Of a DNA stretch of 64,000 nucleotides, positions 42,120 to 50,661 are shown one piece after another. Within the stretch, counting starts at the first letter, position 1. Each line of letters starts with the position of its first letter. Both the position numbers and the translations under genes were made by a program. Source of the stretch: Hamadaea sp013361475 (GTDB lineage Bacteria > Actinomycetota > Actinomycetes > Mycobacteriales > Micromonosporaceae); contig NZ_JBFAHM010000006.1 in the NCBI RefSeq assembly GCF_040654195.1, positions 124,001-188,000 of the forward strand. The letters are read 5' to 3'. The notes under the pieces are model-generated. The model did not search any database, was not told the origin of the DNA, and saw only the letters and a program-made list of their open reading frames with translations.

Positions 42120-43640
42120 CTATCCGATGTGGACGGCGCCGCCCGGGACGGCCGAGTTGGTCCGGTCCCGCCGGATCATCACGAAGGTGATGACCGCGGA
42201 GACTGCCAGCAGGACCGCGCTGACCGTGAACGCCACGTTGTAGCCGTGGATCGCGCCCAGCGCCTGGTTCTGCGGGGTCGGTCCGCCGTTGTCGACGATG
42301 TAGTTCGCGACGGCCGTGGTGAACACCGTGTTGAGCACGGCCACGCCGAGCGACCCGCCGACCTGCTGCGAGGTGTTGATCATCGCGCTGGCCACGCCGG
42401 CGTCGTGCTCGGACACGCCCGACAGCGCGGTGTTGCCCAGCGGCACGAAGCAGCAGGCCATGCCGACCGCCATGATGACCAGGGCGGGCATGATCAGCTT
42501 CGGGTAGGACGAGTCCGCCTTCAGCTGGGTCAGCCACAGCATGCCGCCGGTCGCGAGCAGCGCGCCGACCGTCATCATCACCCGCGGTCCGACCTTCGGC
42601 AGGATCGCGCTGCCCAGACCGGCCGTGAGGATGATGCCGGCCGAGAACGGCAGGTACGCGACACCGCTCTTGAGCGGCGAGTACTGCAGCGTCCCCTGGA
42701 AGTAGTAGGTCATGAACAGGAACATGCCCATCATGCCCGCGCCCAGGGTGACCGAGGTCAGGTAGGAGCCGCCCCGGTTGCGCTGCAGCACCACGCGCAT
42801 CGGCAGCAGCGGGTGCTCGCTCCGCACCTCGACGACCACGAACGCGACGAGCAGCACCGCCGAGATCGCGAACAGGGTCAGCGTGACGCCCGACGTCCAG
42901 CCGTCCTCGGCGGCCTTGGTGAAGCCGTAGACGAGGGTGACCAGACCGGCAGTGGACAGCACCGCGCCGGGGATGTCGTACTTGGTGTTGCCGTGCGCCT
43001 TGCTCTCCCGGACGATCGGGATCGCCAGCAGGATCGCGATCGCCGCGACCGGGATGTTCACCAGCAGGCACCAGCGCCAGTCGAGGTACTGGGTGAGCAG
43101 ACCGCCCAGGATCAGGCCGACGGCCGCGCCGCCGCCGGAGATGGCGCCGAACACGCCGAACGCCTTCGCCCGCTCCTTGACCTCGGTGAACGTCACCGTG
43201 ATCAGGGACAACGCCGCCGGGGCGAGCAGTGCGCCGAAGACACCCTGAAGCGCTCGGGCGGCGAAGAGCATGGCGCCGTTCTGAGCCACACCACCCAGCG
43301 CGGAAGCGAGGGCGAAGCCGGCGAGGCCGATGAGCAGCACACGCTTGCGCCCGGCGAAGTCGGCGATGCGGCCGCCGAGCAGCAGCAGGCCGCCGAAGGC
43401 CAGCGTGTACGCCGTGACGATCCACTGCCGGTCGGCCTGGGAGATGTTCAGCGCCTCCTGCGCCGACGGCATCGCGATGTTCACGATGGTCGCGTCGAGG
43501 ACCACCATGAGCTGCGCGATGGCGATGACGACCAGGGCCAGCCAGCGCCGTCGGTCCGGCGGGTGCGACGCCGCTTGACCGGCGTCGACCCGGGACGAGG
43601 TGCCGACGGAGGTGGGCGCCGTCGTGGTGTCGTTGGACAT
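42120..43640 (-). CDS. DHA2-family MFS drug exporter (14 helices)
   Basis: A 506-residue EmrB/QacA-type proton-driven exporter. Helix 1 carries QLMVVLDATIVNIAMPS, motif A is GGRIADFAGRKR, and motif C-like GAISGGGAAVGLILGG lies in helix 5. Fourteen hydrophobic segments are present. It probably exports drugs or dyes and is preceded on the same strand by a TetR regulator, suggesting substrate-induced derepression. Confidence 0.92.
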   Translation of the reverse strand: MSNDTTTAPTSVGTSSRVDAGQAASHPPDRRRWLALVVIAIAQLMVVLDATIVNIAMPSAQEALNISQADRQWIVTAYTLAFGGLLLLGGRIADFAGRKRVLLIGLAGFALASALGGVAQNGAMLFAARALQGVFGALLAPAALSLITVTFTEVKERAKAFGVFGAISGGGAAVGLILGGLLTQYLDWRWCLLVNIPVAAIAILLAIPIVRESKAHGNTKYDIPGAVLSTAGLVTLVYGFTKAAEDGWTSGVTLTLFAISAVLLVAFVVVEVRSEHPLLPMRVVLQRNRGGSYLTSVTLGAGMMGMFLFMTYYFQGTLQYSPLKSGVAYLPFSAGIILTAGLGSAILPKVGPRVMMTVGALLATGGMLWLTQLKADSSYPKLIMPALVIMAVGMACCFVPLGNTALSGVSEHDAGVASAMINTSQQVGGSLGVAVLNTVFTTAVANYIVDNGGPTPQNQALGAIHGYNVAFTVSAVLLAVSAVITFVMIRRDRTNSAVPGGAVHIG

Positions 43641-43761
43641 GAATGTCCCTTCCCGTTGAGGTGTGAGATGGCGGCCGAAGAGCGCACGCGTCCGCCGCCG
43701 GACCCGGTCAGGCTAGAAGCCGTGTCCGACAATTGGATTTCGCTGGATTGAAGGCGATATT

Positions 43762-44379
43762 TCAGCCGGCGGACCGTCGCAGCACGGGCAGCAGCACGTC
43801 ATCGACGACGTGCACCGCGTACGCCTCGGCCATCGGGCCGCACTGCCAGGTCTTGTGACTCACGATCATGGCGTGCATCACTTCTTGCAGAGTCTGGGCG
43901 TCGGTGCCCTGCGGAACCTCGCCCCGGGCGATCGCCCGCTCCACGATGGTGGTGAACAGGAACGCCTTGGACTCCAAGATGGTGCGTTGCAGCGCCTTCG
44001 CCAGGGCGGGCGTGTGACCCGCCGCGGTGATGAGGCCGGTGATGACGTCGCCGTCGGCACGGTTCGCGGCCGTGCACGCCCGGTCCATGAGGTCGAGCAG
44101 GTCGCCGCGCAGCGACCCGGTGTCGACCGGGGGTGGCTCCTCGCCGAAGTGCTGGACGATCGCGTCGACGACCATCTCCGGCTTGTCGGCCCAGGTCCGG
44201 TAGATGGTGGCCTTGCTGGCGTGCGCGCGCTCCGCCACGTGGTCCATCGTCATCCGGTCGTAGCCGACCTCGGCGAGCAACTCGAAGACCGCCTCGCAGA
44301 TCGCCTCGCGGCGACCAGCCCCCCGGCGCGAGACGGGTCGGCGCACGTCGACGTCCGGCTGCGACATGGTGTCGGTCAT
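43762..44379 (-). CDS. TetR-family regulator of the MFS exporter
   Basis: This 205-residue regulator has the TetR helix-turn-helix YDRMTMDHVAERAHASKATIYRTWADK and a helical ligand-binding domain with the TetR_C form ILESKAFLFTTIVERAIARGE. It lies 121 bp upstream of the MFS gene on the same strand and has a perfect dyad at its own promoter, so it likely represses both. Confidence 0.92.
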   Translation of the reverse strand: MTDTMSQPDVDVRRPVSRRGAGRREAICEAVFELLAEVGYDRMTMDHVAERAHASKATIYRTWADKPEMVVDAIVQHFGEEPPPVDTGSLRGDLLDLMDRACTAANRADGDVITGLITAAGHTPALAKALQRTILESKAFLFTTIVERAIARGEVPQGTDAQTLQEVMHAMIVSHKTWQCGPMAEAYAVHVVDDVLLPVLRRSAG

Positions 44380-44403
44380 GGCTTCCCCTCCCCCTTCGAG
44401 TCA

Positions 44404-44430
44404 CGGTGTACGAAACCGTTCCGTACACCG
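44404..44430 (-). promoter_or_regulatory. TetR operator dyad
   Basis: CGGTGTACG and CGTACACCG are perfect 9-bp arms separated by 9 bp, 24 bp upstream of the tetR start codon. Confidence 0.8.
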
Positions 44431-44560
44431 GACTCTAAACCCAAGATCGGCGATCACCCAACGCTCGACCGAGTGACGATCACCACGGACGCGCCGAGCT
44501 GGGATTCCATCGGCGCTTCGGGCTCGACTAGCATCACTGGCTCACCCCCCAGGAGCTGCG

Positions 44561-45235
44561 ATGACGGATCAGACACCCCGGCTTGAGGCGTACCAGTCGA
44601 AGCGAAGCAGGACCGCCGTGTGGCTGGCGCTCGGCGTGGCCGTGATCACTGCGGGCCTCGTCGGAGGTCTTCTGTTGATCCCCCGCGCGGACCGCGCCGA
44701 ACCGATCGCCGTGCCCACCGCCTTCGCCAGCCCCAGCGCGGCCGAGTCGCCGGCGGCGCGAGCGACCGAGGCGGCGACACGGAAGGTGACCCTGCCCGCG
44801 AAGCTGCTGAGCCAGCCGCGCTTGACCGACGCCACCCTCCAGAAGCTGGCCGACGGCATGACGCTGCAGTTCAAGGACACCGCGCCGGAGACCGAGGACG
44901 CCGTTTCGGGGTTCTACGGCAACCTCGCCAAGCAGAAGCTCACCATGGTGATCGCGGTCGACGCGCCCGTCGGCGACCCCGCGTCCTGGGCCGGCGGCAT
45001 GACCCACGGCCTCAAGACCAGCCTCAACGCCGGTCCGTTCCACGACGTCAACCCCGGCCCGCTCGGCGGCAGCGCCAAATGCGCCGACGCCAAAGCCAGC
45101 GGGATCACGATCGCCGTCTGTCTCTGGGCCGACCAGGAGACCTACGGCGTGCTCGGGTTCTACTACCGCACCTCGGCGAGCGTGACGAGCGACTTCGTCA
45201 AGGCCCGGGCGGCCGTCGAACTCCCCACCCCCTGA
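44561..45235 (+). CDS. membrane-anchored extracytoplasmic protein of unknown function
   Basis: A 224-residue protein with a single N-terminal helix (TAVWLALGVAVITAGLVGGLLL), an Ala/Pro-rich linker and an extracytoplasmic domain from about residue 75. Two Cys, in AKCADAKA and IAVCLWADQ, could form a disulfide. The family is recurrent in Streptomyces and relatives (small exported proteins), but no function is assigned. Confidence 0.7.
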   Translation: MTDQTPRLEAYQSKRSRTAVWLALGVAVITAGLVGGLLLIPRADRAEPIAVPTAFASPSAAESPAARATEAATRKVTLPAKLLSQPRLTDATLQKLADGMTLQFKDTAPETEDAVSGFYGNLAKQKLTMVIAVDAPVGDPASWAGGMTHGLKTSLNAGPFHDVNPGPLGGSAKCADAKASGITIAVCLWADQETYGVLGFYYRTSASVTSDFVKARAAVELPTP

Positions 45236-45269
45236 CCCGCTCGCGCTCCTTAGCTCTGCCGCTTTTTGG

Positions 45270-45332
45270 CGCTGGATCAGGGTTCTCGGTCGAATCTTGG
45301 AGCGTGATTCGACCGAGAACCCTGATCCAGCG
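45270..45332. repeat. 63-bp palindrome family, copy 6
   Basis: The arms CGCTGGATCAGGGTTCTCGG and CCGAGAACCCTGATCCAGCG pair perfectly. The T-A pair replacing C-G inside GGTTCTCGG is compensated on the other arm. It lies 35 bp after one stop codon and 31 bp before the opposing one. Confidence 0.97.
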
Positions 45333-45366
45333 GGCGGGTCAACGGGCGGGTCAACGGGGTGGTCAG
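45331..45366. repeat. 3 x 12-bp tandem repeat abutting palindrome copy 6
   Basis: Two units of CGGGCGGGTCAA and a diverged third start on the last bases of the palindrome. The third unit carries the rnz stop codon. Confidence 0.88.
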
Positions 45367-46253
45367 CGGCGGGGCGGGAGCGGGACCCGCGTGAGGTCCT
45401 CCGCGACGACGATCTCGCCCGCGTACGCCTGAGCCGCCTCCTCCGCGAACGCGTGCGGTTCGGTGTAGCGCTGCGAAAAGTGCGTGAGGACGAGTCTGCG
45501 TACGCCCGCCTCGGCCGCGATCAAGCCGGCCTGAGCCGCCGTGAGGTGCCCGGAGATGGCCGCCAGCTCGGTCTCGCTGCTGAGGAAGGTCGCCTCGATG
45601 ACGAGCAGGTCTGCCCCGGCGGCCAGCTCGACCGCGGCCGGGCACAGCCCGGTGTCCATGACGAACGCGACCACCTGGCCGGGGCGTACCTCGCTGACCT
45701 GTTCCAGCAGCGGGCCGCCCTCGCGCTGCACACGGCCGATCTCCGCACCGTAGATGCCCGCCGCGGCCAGCCGATCCGGCAGCATCCGCCGGCCGTCCGG
45801 CTCGACGAGCCGGTAGCCGTAGGACTCGACGGAATGGCGCAGACGTTGGGCGTACAGGGAACCGAAAGGGCCGGTGCCGATGAGCCCGTCGGCCTCGATC
45901 GGAGCCGCCTCGACCGGCGAACGGTCGAGGAAGAAGCTCGCATGCCGCAGCCGTTCGAAGAAGGTCGCCCCGCTCGCCGGAAAATGCACGGGCACCGGAT
46001 GGTCTACGCCGTCGAGCGACAGCCGCTGGATGATCCCGGGCAGCCCGAGGCAGTGATCGCCGTGGAAGTGGGTCACGCAGATCCGGTCGACGGCCGAGGC
46101 AGGCAGCCCGGCCAGCAGCATCTGCCGTTGCGCGCCCTCACCCGGATCGAACAGCACGCCGTACTCGTCGAAGCGCAGCAGGTACGCGTTGTGGCTGCGC
46201 TGGCGGGTCGGCACCTGGCTGGCGGTGCCGAGGACGATCAGCTCACGGGTCAC
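45363..46253 (-). CDS. rnz: ribonuclease Z (tRNA 3'-processing endonuclease)
   Basis: A 296-residue metallo-beta-lactamase-fold nuclease starting at GTG 46253. The zinc motif is THFHGDHCLG with H62, H64, D66 and H67. VAFVMDTG and LVLTHFSQRY supply the remaining ligands. It trims tRNA 3' trailers. It starts 9 bp after the clamp paralogue on the same strand, implying co-transcription. Its stop codon lies in the adjacent tandem repeat. Confidence 0.92.
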   Translation of the reverse strand: MTRELIVLGTASQVPTRQRSHNAYLLRFDEYGVLFDPGEGAQRQMLLAGLPASAVDRICVTHFHGDHCLGLPGIIQRLSLDGVDHPVPVHFPASGATFFERLRHASFFLDRSPVEAAPIEADGLIGTGPFGSLYAQRLRHSVESYGYRLVEPDGRRMLPDRLAAAGIYGAEIGRVQREGGPLLEQVSEVRPGQVVAFVMDTGLCPAAVELAAGADLLVIEATFLSSETELAAISGHLTAAQAGLIAAEAGVRRLVLTHFSQRYTEPHAFAEEAAQAYAGEIVVAEDLTRVPLPPRR

Positions 46254-46262
46254 CTGAGCAGA

Positions 46263-47372
46263 TTACGGAGCCTTCCGCAGCGGCACGACGAGATAGCGCA
46301 GCTCGGTGCCGTCGGTGTCGTCGGCCGCGGCGCTGACGCTCGTCGGCTGGATACCGGTCTGGAGGCGGAGCACCACCCGCTCGTCGCCGAACGGGCGCAG
46401 CGCGTCGAGCAGGTAACGGCCCTGGTAGAACGCGGTCGCGGAGCCAGCCGTCTGCGCCTTGACCTCCTCCCGGGAGTCGCCCGCGCCGTCGTCGGACCCG
46501 CGGACCACCACGACGCCGTCGGCCGCCTCCAGCGTCACCGTCCCGATCGGACCGGCGAACGGCATCGCCCGCTCGACCGCCGCCCGAAGCCGGCCCGCTT
46601 CCACGTCGACGGTGCACTCCGGGCGTACGCCGAGCAGCCGGTCGAGCTGCGCGTCCGGGAACGGCAACGCGAGGGAGGACACCGCGACGCCACCCTCGGC
46701 CCAGGACAGCCCGAGCCGATCAGCATCGGCGAGCAGCGTCACCTCCGCTCCCGACACCACCCGGGCCGCCTCGGCGAGGATGCCGGCCGGGATCAGGACG
46801 TCGACCGCTCCCTCGCCGGTCCAGCGCACCGCCGCGACGGCCAGCCGGAACCGGTCGGTGGCGGCAAGCCGGAGCCGATCGCCGTCCGACCGGACGCGTA
46901 CGCCGCTGAACAGCGGCAATCCGTCACGGGACGCCGCTCCGGCGACCGCCGCGACGGCCGCCTTGACCGCCTCGGCCGGCGCCCGCCCGGCGACCGGCGG
47001 CGGCTCCGGAACGGAACCGAGCGCGGCCGGATCGAGCAGCGGCAACGCGAAGCGGGCAGTGCCGGTGCGGATCGCCAGGCGCGACCCCTCCACGCGTACG
47101 CGGACCTCCGGAGCGTCGAGCGAGGCCAGCACCGAGGCCAGCGCCCGGCGACCTACCGCCACGACCCCGTCGGTGTTCGCGACGGCGGCGACGTCACCCC
47201 AGACCGCCGCCTCCTCGCCGGACGCGCTCAGCCGCACCTGCTGCCCGGTGACGTCCAGCCGTACGCCGCCCGCGCGGGCCGCCCGGGGCGGCAGCAGCCG
47301 GTCGGCGCGCGCGGCGGCCCGAGCGAACGGCGCGGTCGCCACGGTGAACTCCACAGTCGACTCCATGCTCAC
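46263..47372 (-). CDS. DNA polymerase III beta-clamp (DnaN) paralogue
   Basis: A 369-residue protein with three consecutive clamp-like domains. Recognisable clamp blocks are GDVAAVANTDGVVAVGRRALASVL in domain 1, SRDGLPLFSGVRV and LRLAATDRFRLAVAAV in domain 2, and AFYQGRYLLDAL in domain 3. The C-terminus, YLVVPLRKAP, corresponds to the canonical YLVMPVRL ending. The start may be GTG 47372 or ATG 47366. No dnaA, recF or gyrB is near, so this is probably a second clamp or a non-replicative homologue. It is linked to rnz. Confidence 0.82.
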   Translation of the reverse strand: MSMESTVEFTVATAPFARAAARADRLLPPRAARAGGVRLDVTGQQVRLSASGEEAAVWGDVAAVANTDGVVAVGRRALASVLASLDAPEVRVRVEGSRLAIRTGTARFALPLLDPAALGSVPEPPPVAGRAPAEAVKAAVAAVAGAASRDGLPLFSGVRVRSDGDRLRLAATDRFRLAVAAVRWTGEGAVDVLIPAGILAEAARVVSGAEVTLLADADRLGLSWAEGGVAVSSLALPFPDAQLDRLLGVRPECTVDVEAGRLRAAVERAMPFAGPIGTVTLEAADGVVVVRGSDDGAGDSREEVKAQTAGSATAFYQGRYLLDALRPFGDERVVLRLQTGIQPTSVSAAADDTDGTELRYLVVPLRKAP

Positions 47373-47470
47373 GGGCGCAGCCTACGAAGGGGGTCAGACA
47401 TATCCGAGTTGATCAGTCCGTCGCGGAGTTGATCAGGATGTTGATCACGACCGTTAGTTCATGATCGCGC

Positions 47471-47612
47471 GGACAGCCAGCGGGCGGACAGCCAGCGGGG
47501 CAGGGCGGACAGCCAGCGGGGCAGGGCGGACAGCCAGCGCGCCGGGCGTACAGCCAGCGGCGCGGGCGTACAGCCAGCGGCGCGGGCGTACAGCCAGCGG
47601 GGCGGGCGGGCG
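47471..47612. repeat. tandem repeat array, about seven ~20-bp units
   Basis: The unit core ACAGCCAGCGG recurs seven times. Early units read GGACAGCCAGCGGGGCAG and later ones CGTACAGCCAGCGGCGCG, a graded divergence expected from stepwise duplication. It lies just downstream of surE, in the 271-bp gap up to the clamp gene. The flank at 47405-47465 contains three GTTGATCA words. No protein-coding signal was seen. Confidence 0.85.
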
Positions 47613-47643
47613 AAGGCCCGCCGGGGCCGCCGAGCGGGGGGCC

Positions 47644-48399
47644 TCAGCGGGGCAGGGTCAGCTCGATCGGGGCTTCCTGCAACGGGCGCACCGGCGTGAT
47701 CGTGGCGTACCCCTGGGCGAGCAGGTCCAGGTCCGTCCCGGGTTTGGGCTGTTCGGAGGTCTCCTCCAGGGTTGTGCGTACTGCCCCTGCGGTGATCTCC
47801 GCCAGTCCGATCTGCACCTGTCCGAAGCCGCCGAACGGGGCCTGCCGAAGTCCGGCGACTTCCGGGACGTCGGGGACGTTGAGGTTCAGCACCACCGACG
47901 TGGGCACCTGGTCGAGCAGCGGAAGCAGCTCCACCGCGAGCCGTCCGGCCGTCGCCCAATGGAGGTCCCCGTCGACCTTGCCGTGCGGGACGTCGAGCGA
48001 GACCGCCATCGCGCGTACGCCTCCGATCGCGGCGGTGAACGCGGCCCCGACCGTGCCCGAGTGCAGGACGGCGTTGCCGCAGTTGGCCCCGCGGTTGATC
48101 CCGGAGAGCAGCAGATCGGGCGGATCGCCGAACGCGCCCCGGGCGGCGATCATCGCGATGAAGCCCGGCGTCGCGGCGACCGCGTACGCGCACAGGTTCG
48201 GCAGCCCGGGCAGTTCGCGTTCCTCCGCGACGATGCGGCCGCCCTCTTCGGTCGCCGTGATCCCGGCGCTGCTACCGCTGCGCTCCCGGCTCGGTGCGGC
48301 GACGACCACGTCGAGTCCCGCCTCGTGGAGGCTGGCGGCGAGCTGATGCAGGCCCGGCGCGTCGATGCCGTCGTCGTTGGTCACCACCACCCTGGTCAT
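47644..48399 (-). CDS. surE: 5'/3'-nucleotidase SurE
   Basis: A 251-residue divalent-metal phosphatase acting on nucleoside monophosphates. The metal site is VVVTNDDGIDAPGL (N8, D9, D10), followed by SRERSGSSAGIT and LLSGINRGANCGNAVLHSGTVGAA (landmarks SGINRGAN and HSGTVGAA). The start overlaps the pfkB stop (ATGA), giving a coupled pair. Confidence 0.94.
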   Translation of the reverse strand: MTRVVVTNDDGIDAPGLHQLAASLHEAGLDVVVAAPSRERSGSSAGITATEEGGRIVAEERELPGLPNLCAYAVAATPGFIAMIAARGAFGDPPDLLLSGINRGANCGNAVLHSGTVGAAFTAAIGGVRAMAVSLDVPHGKVDGDLHWATAGRLAVELLPLLDQVPTSVVLNLNVPDVPEVAGLRQAPFGGFGQVQIGLAEITAGAVRTTLEETSEQPKPGTDLDLLAQGYATITPVRPLQEAPIELTLPR

Positions 48400-49403
48400 G
48401 CTGGGCCTCCCGGCTGGGTCCGATGCGCGAGTTCGTCGGGCGTGGCGTGACCGTCCATGGGCGGCATCGGCTCGCCCTCGTACGCCCGCAGCGACACCCG
48501 CTCGACCAGGCGCGCGATGGCGTCGGCCCGGCCGGTGCCGAGTCCGTGGCGGGTCACGTTGAGCGCTCCGGCGGCCGCGCCGAGGCGTACGGCGGCGGGC
48601 AGGTCACCGCCCTGGGCCAGCACCGTGGCGATCCCGGCCGTCATCGAGTCACCGGCGCCGTGATGGTCGGCCGGTTCCAGCTCGGGCATGCGTACCTCGA
48701 CGATGGTGTCCTCGGGGTCGGGCAGCAACGCGAGCGCCGGCTTCTCGGCCCGGGTGGCGACGACCGCCCGCGCTCCCCCGTCGCGCAGCCGTCGCATGGC
48801 CGAGATGAGGTCGGCGGTCCGCTCGGTCGGGGCCCGGCCGTCCCGGACGAGTTCCTCATGCGACACCTTGGCGAGGGCCAGCCCGCCTTCCAGCACCGCG
48901 TCCAGGTACGCCCCGGACAAGTCGGCCACCACGGTTCCGCCGTTGCGACGCAGGTCGCCGGCCAGCCGCCGGTAGATGTCGGGCGGCAGCACCTGCGTCT
49001 CCGCCATGCCGCTCAGCACGCTGACCTGAGACCGCAGACCTTCGCTGAGGGCGAGCCCGTACAACTCGTCCTGCTCGTGCCGGCCGAGCGCCTCGCCGGG
49101 CATGACCGCGACCTCACGGCGTTCGCCGCCCCGCCGGTCGTGGACGTACGCCCCGGTCGCCGAGTTCGTCTCGACGACCCTGGACTCGATGCCCTCGGAC
49201 TCGATGAGGGTGGACAGCACCTGCCCGGCCTCGCCGCCGAGCGCGGTGCAGAACACCACCTGCGCGCCCAGTGAGGCGATCATCCGGGCCTGCCAGACAC
49301 CCTGACCGCCGGCGTGGAGGTGGATCTCGTCGGTGCCGCCCCGCGAGGGACGTTCGACGGTCACCGTCAACTGCGGCGCCGGGGCGAAGACCATGACACG
49401 CAC
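48396..49403 (-). CDS. PfkB-family carbohydrate kinase (1-phosphofructokinase-like)
   Basis: A 335-residue ribokinase-fold kinase starting at GTG 49403 (ATG 49394 is an alternative). Landmarks are the N-terminal HLHAGGQGVWQARMIASLG, the substrate-binding GG region, and the anion-hole/catalytic Asp motif HHGAGDSMTAG. It phosphorylates a sugar or sugar phosphate, such as tagatose-6-P or fructose-1-P. The coupling to surE suggests related phosphate or nucleotide metabolism. Confidence 0.88.
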   Translation of the reverse strand: MRVMVFAPAPQLTVTVERPSRGGTDEIHLHAGGQGVWQARMIASLGAQVVFCTALGGEAGQVLSTLIESEGIESRVVETNSATGAYVHDRRGGERREVAVMPGEALGRHEQDELYGLALSEGLRSQVSVLSGMAETQVLPPDIYRRLAGDLRRNGGTVVADLSGAYLDAVLEGGLALAKVSHEELVRDGRAPTERTADLISAMRRLRDGGARAVVATRAEKPALALLPDPEDTIVEVRMPELEPADHHGAGDSMTAGIATVLAQGGDLPAAVRLGAAAGALNVTRHGLGTGRADAIARLVERVSLRAYEGEPMPPMDGHATPDELAHRTQPGGPA

Positions 49404-49438
49404 GGCGGTCTTCTACCCCACTCGAGCGCCCCTCAAGC

Positions 49439-49512
49439 ATGATCGTCGCGTCAGCCATGCGGTTTCGGCGGACATTTCGCCGCCTGAAGCAGCATGGCTG
49501 ACGCGATGATCA
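49439..49512. repeat. long inverted repeat between M24 peptidase and pfkB genes
   Basis: The arm ATGATCGTCGCGTCAGCCAT (49439-49458) pairs with ATGGCTGACGCGATGATCA (49494-49512) with one mismatch. A small inner stem, CGGCG...CGCCG, lies in the loop. It starts 36 bp before the pfkB start and ends 3 bp from the peptidase stop, so it may terminate one or regulate the other. Confidence 0.85.
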
Positions 49513-49514
49513 CG

Positions 49515-50624
49515 TCAGCCGACGACGGCCAGTTCGCGCGTGGTGAGGTTGAACCGCTCGCCACCGGTCTCGGTGACGGTGACGATGTCCTCGATGCGCA
49601 CCCCGAACCGCCCCTTGAGGTAGATACCGGGCTCGATGGAGAAGCACATCCCGGGCACGAGCTGCCGTCCTTCGCCTTCGACGAGGTAGGGCGGCTCGTG
49701 GCCGCTCATGCCGATGCCGTGGCCGGTCCGGTGGACGAACTGCTCGCCGTACCCGGCCTCGGTGATGATCCGGCGGGCGACCCGGTCGATCTCCTCGCAC
49801 GGCACGCCGGGGGCGACGGCGTCGAAGGCGGCCTGCTGCGCTCGCCGTACGACGTCGTGCACGGTCAGCTCCTCCTCGGTCGGCTCGCCGACGTGCACGG
49901 TCCGGCTGATGTCGGAGCCGTAGCCGTCGCGCAGCCCGCCGAAGTCGAGCACGACCATGTCGCCGTCCTCGATCACCCGCTCGCCCGCGTGGTGGTGCGG
50001 GTTCGCGCCGTTCGGTCCGGAACAGACCAGGGCGAAGTCCACACGCTCGTGCCCGAAGTCGTGCAACAGCCGCGTCAGGTCCGCGGCCACGTCCAGCTCA
50101 CGACGCCCGGCGAAGGCCATCGTCAGGATCGCCTCGAACGCGCGGTCCGCGGCCTCACCTGCACCGCGCAACCGCGCCAGCTCCGCGTCGTCCTTCACGG
50201 CCCGGAGCATGGGCAGGACTTCGGTCATCGACTTGTACGCGATGTGCGGGGCCGTCCGCTGCAGTCCCAGGACGTGCATGGCCCAGGCGGAGTCCGAGAT
50301 CGCGTACGCCGCAGCGCCTAAGTGTTCGGCGGCGACGGCGTAGGGATCGGTGCCGTCCGGCCAGTCCACGAGCCGGAGGTGACTCGCGCCCGGACACTTC
50401 TCGGCGTCACCGCGTTCGAGCCGGGGCACCACGAGGACGGGGTCCCGGTCGGCCGCGATCGCCAGCAGCGTCAACCTTTCCGTGACGGGCGGCGTATACC
50501 CGCACAGGTACGCCAGATCCGGGCCGGGCGTGATCAGCAGCCCGTCCAGGCCCGCACCGGCCGCCGCGCGGGCGACCCGGGCCACTCGGTCGGCGTACTC
50601 GTCACTGGTGAACGGCGTGACCAT
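49515..50624 (-). CDS. M24-family Xaa-Pro-type peptidase
   Basis: A 369-residue cytoplasmic metallopeptidase starting at ATG 50624 behind GGGAGA. The N-terminal creatinase-like domain is followed by the pita-bread fold. The metal ligands are visible in VVLDFGG, GSDISRTV, HRTGHGIGMSGHE, FSIEPGIYL and VRIEDIV (Asp, Asp, His, Glu, Glu). It should remove N-terminal residues next to proline. Confidence 0.93.
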   Translation of the reverse strand: MVTPFTSDEYADRVARVARAAAGAGLDGLLITPGPDLAYLCGYTPPVTERLTLLAIAADRDPVLVVPRLERGDAEKCPGASHLRLVDWPDGTDPYAVAAEHLGAAAYAISDSAWAMHVLGLQRTAPHIAYKSMTEVLPMLRAVKDDAELARLRGAGEAADRAFEAILTMAFAGRRELDVAADLTRLLHDFGHERVDFALVCSGPNGANPHHHAGERVIEDGDMVVLDFGGLRDGYGSDISRTVHVGEPTEEELTVHDVVRRAQQAAFDAVAPGVPCEEIDRVARRIITEAGYGEQFVHRTGHGIGMSGHEPPYLVEGEGRQLVPGMCFSIEPGIYLKGRFGVRIEDIVTVTETGGERFNLTTRELAVVG

Positions 50625-50661
50625 GGCGTTCTCCCGGCTGCGTCGGCGGACGCCAGCGGGC

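Noticed and set aside
46263..47372. Replication origin next to the clamp gene
   Set aside because: No dnaA gene or cluster of DnaA boxes was seen in the neighbourhood.
45297..47432. 711-codon plus-strand frame over rnz and the clamp gene
   Set aside because: Antisense shadow of two recognised genes; it begins inside palindrome copy 6 and has no recognisable domain.
47471..47612. CRISPR-like array
   Set aside because: Repeats are contiguous with no unique spacers and no cas genes are present; it is a minisatellite.
47461..48450. Long plus-strand reading frame over the tandem array and surE
   Set aside because: It is antisense to surE, low-complexity and has no SD; a shadow frame in GC-rich DNA.
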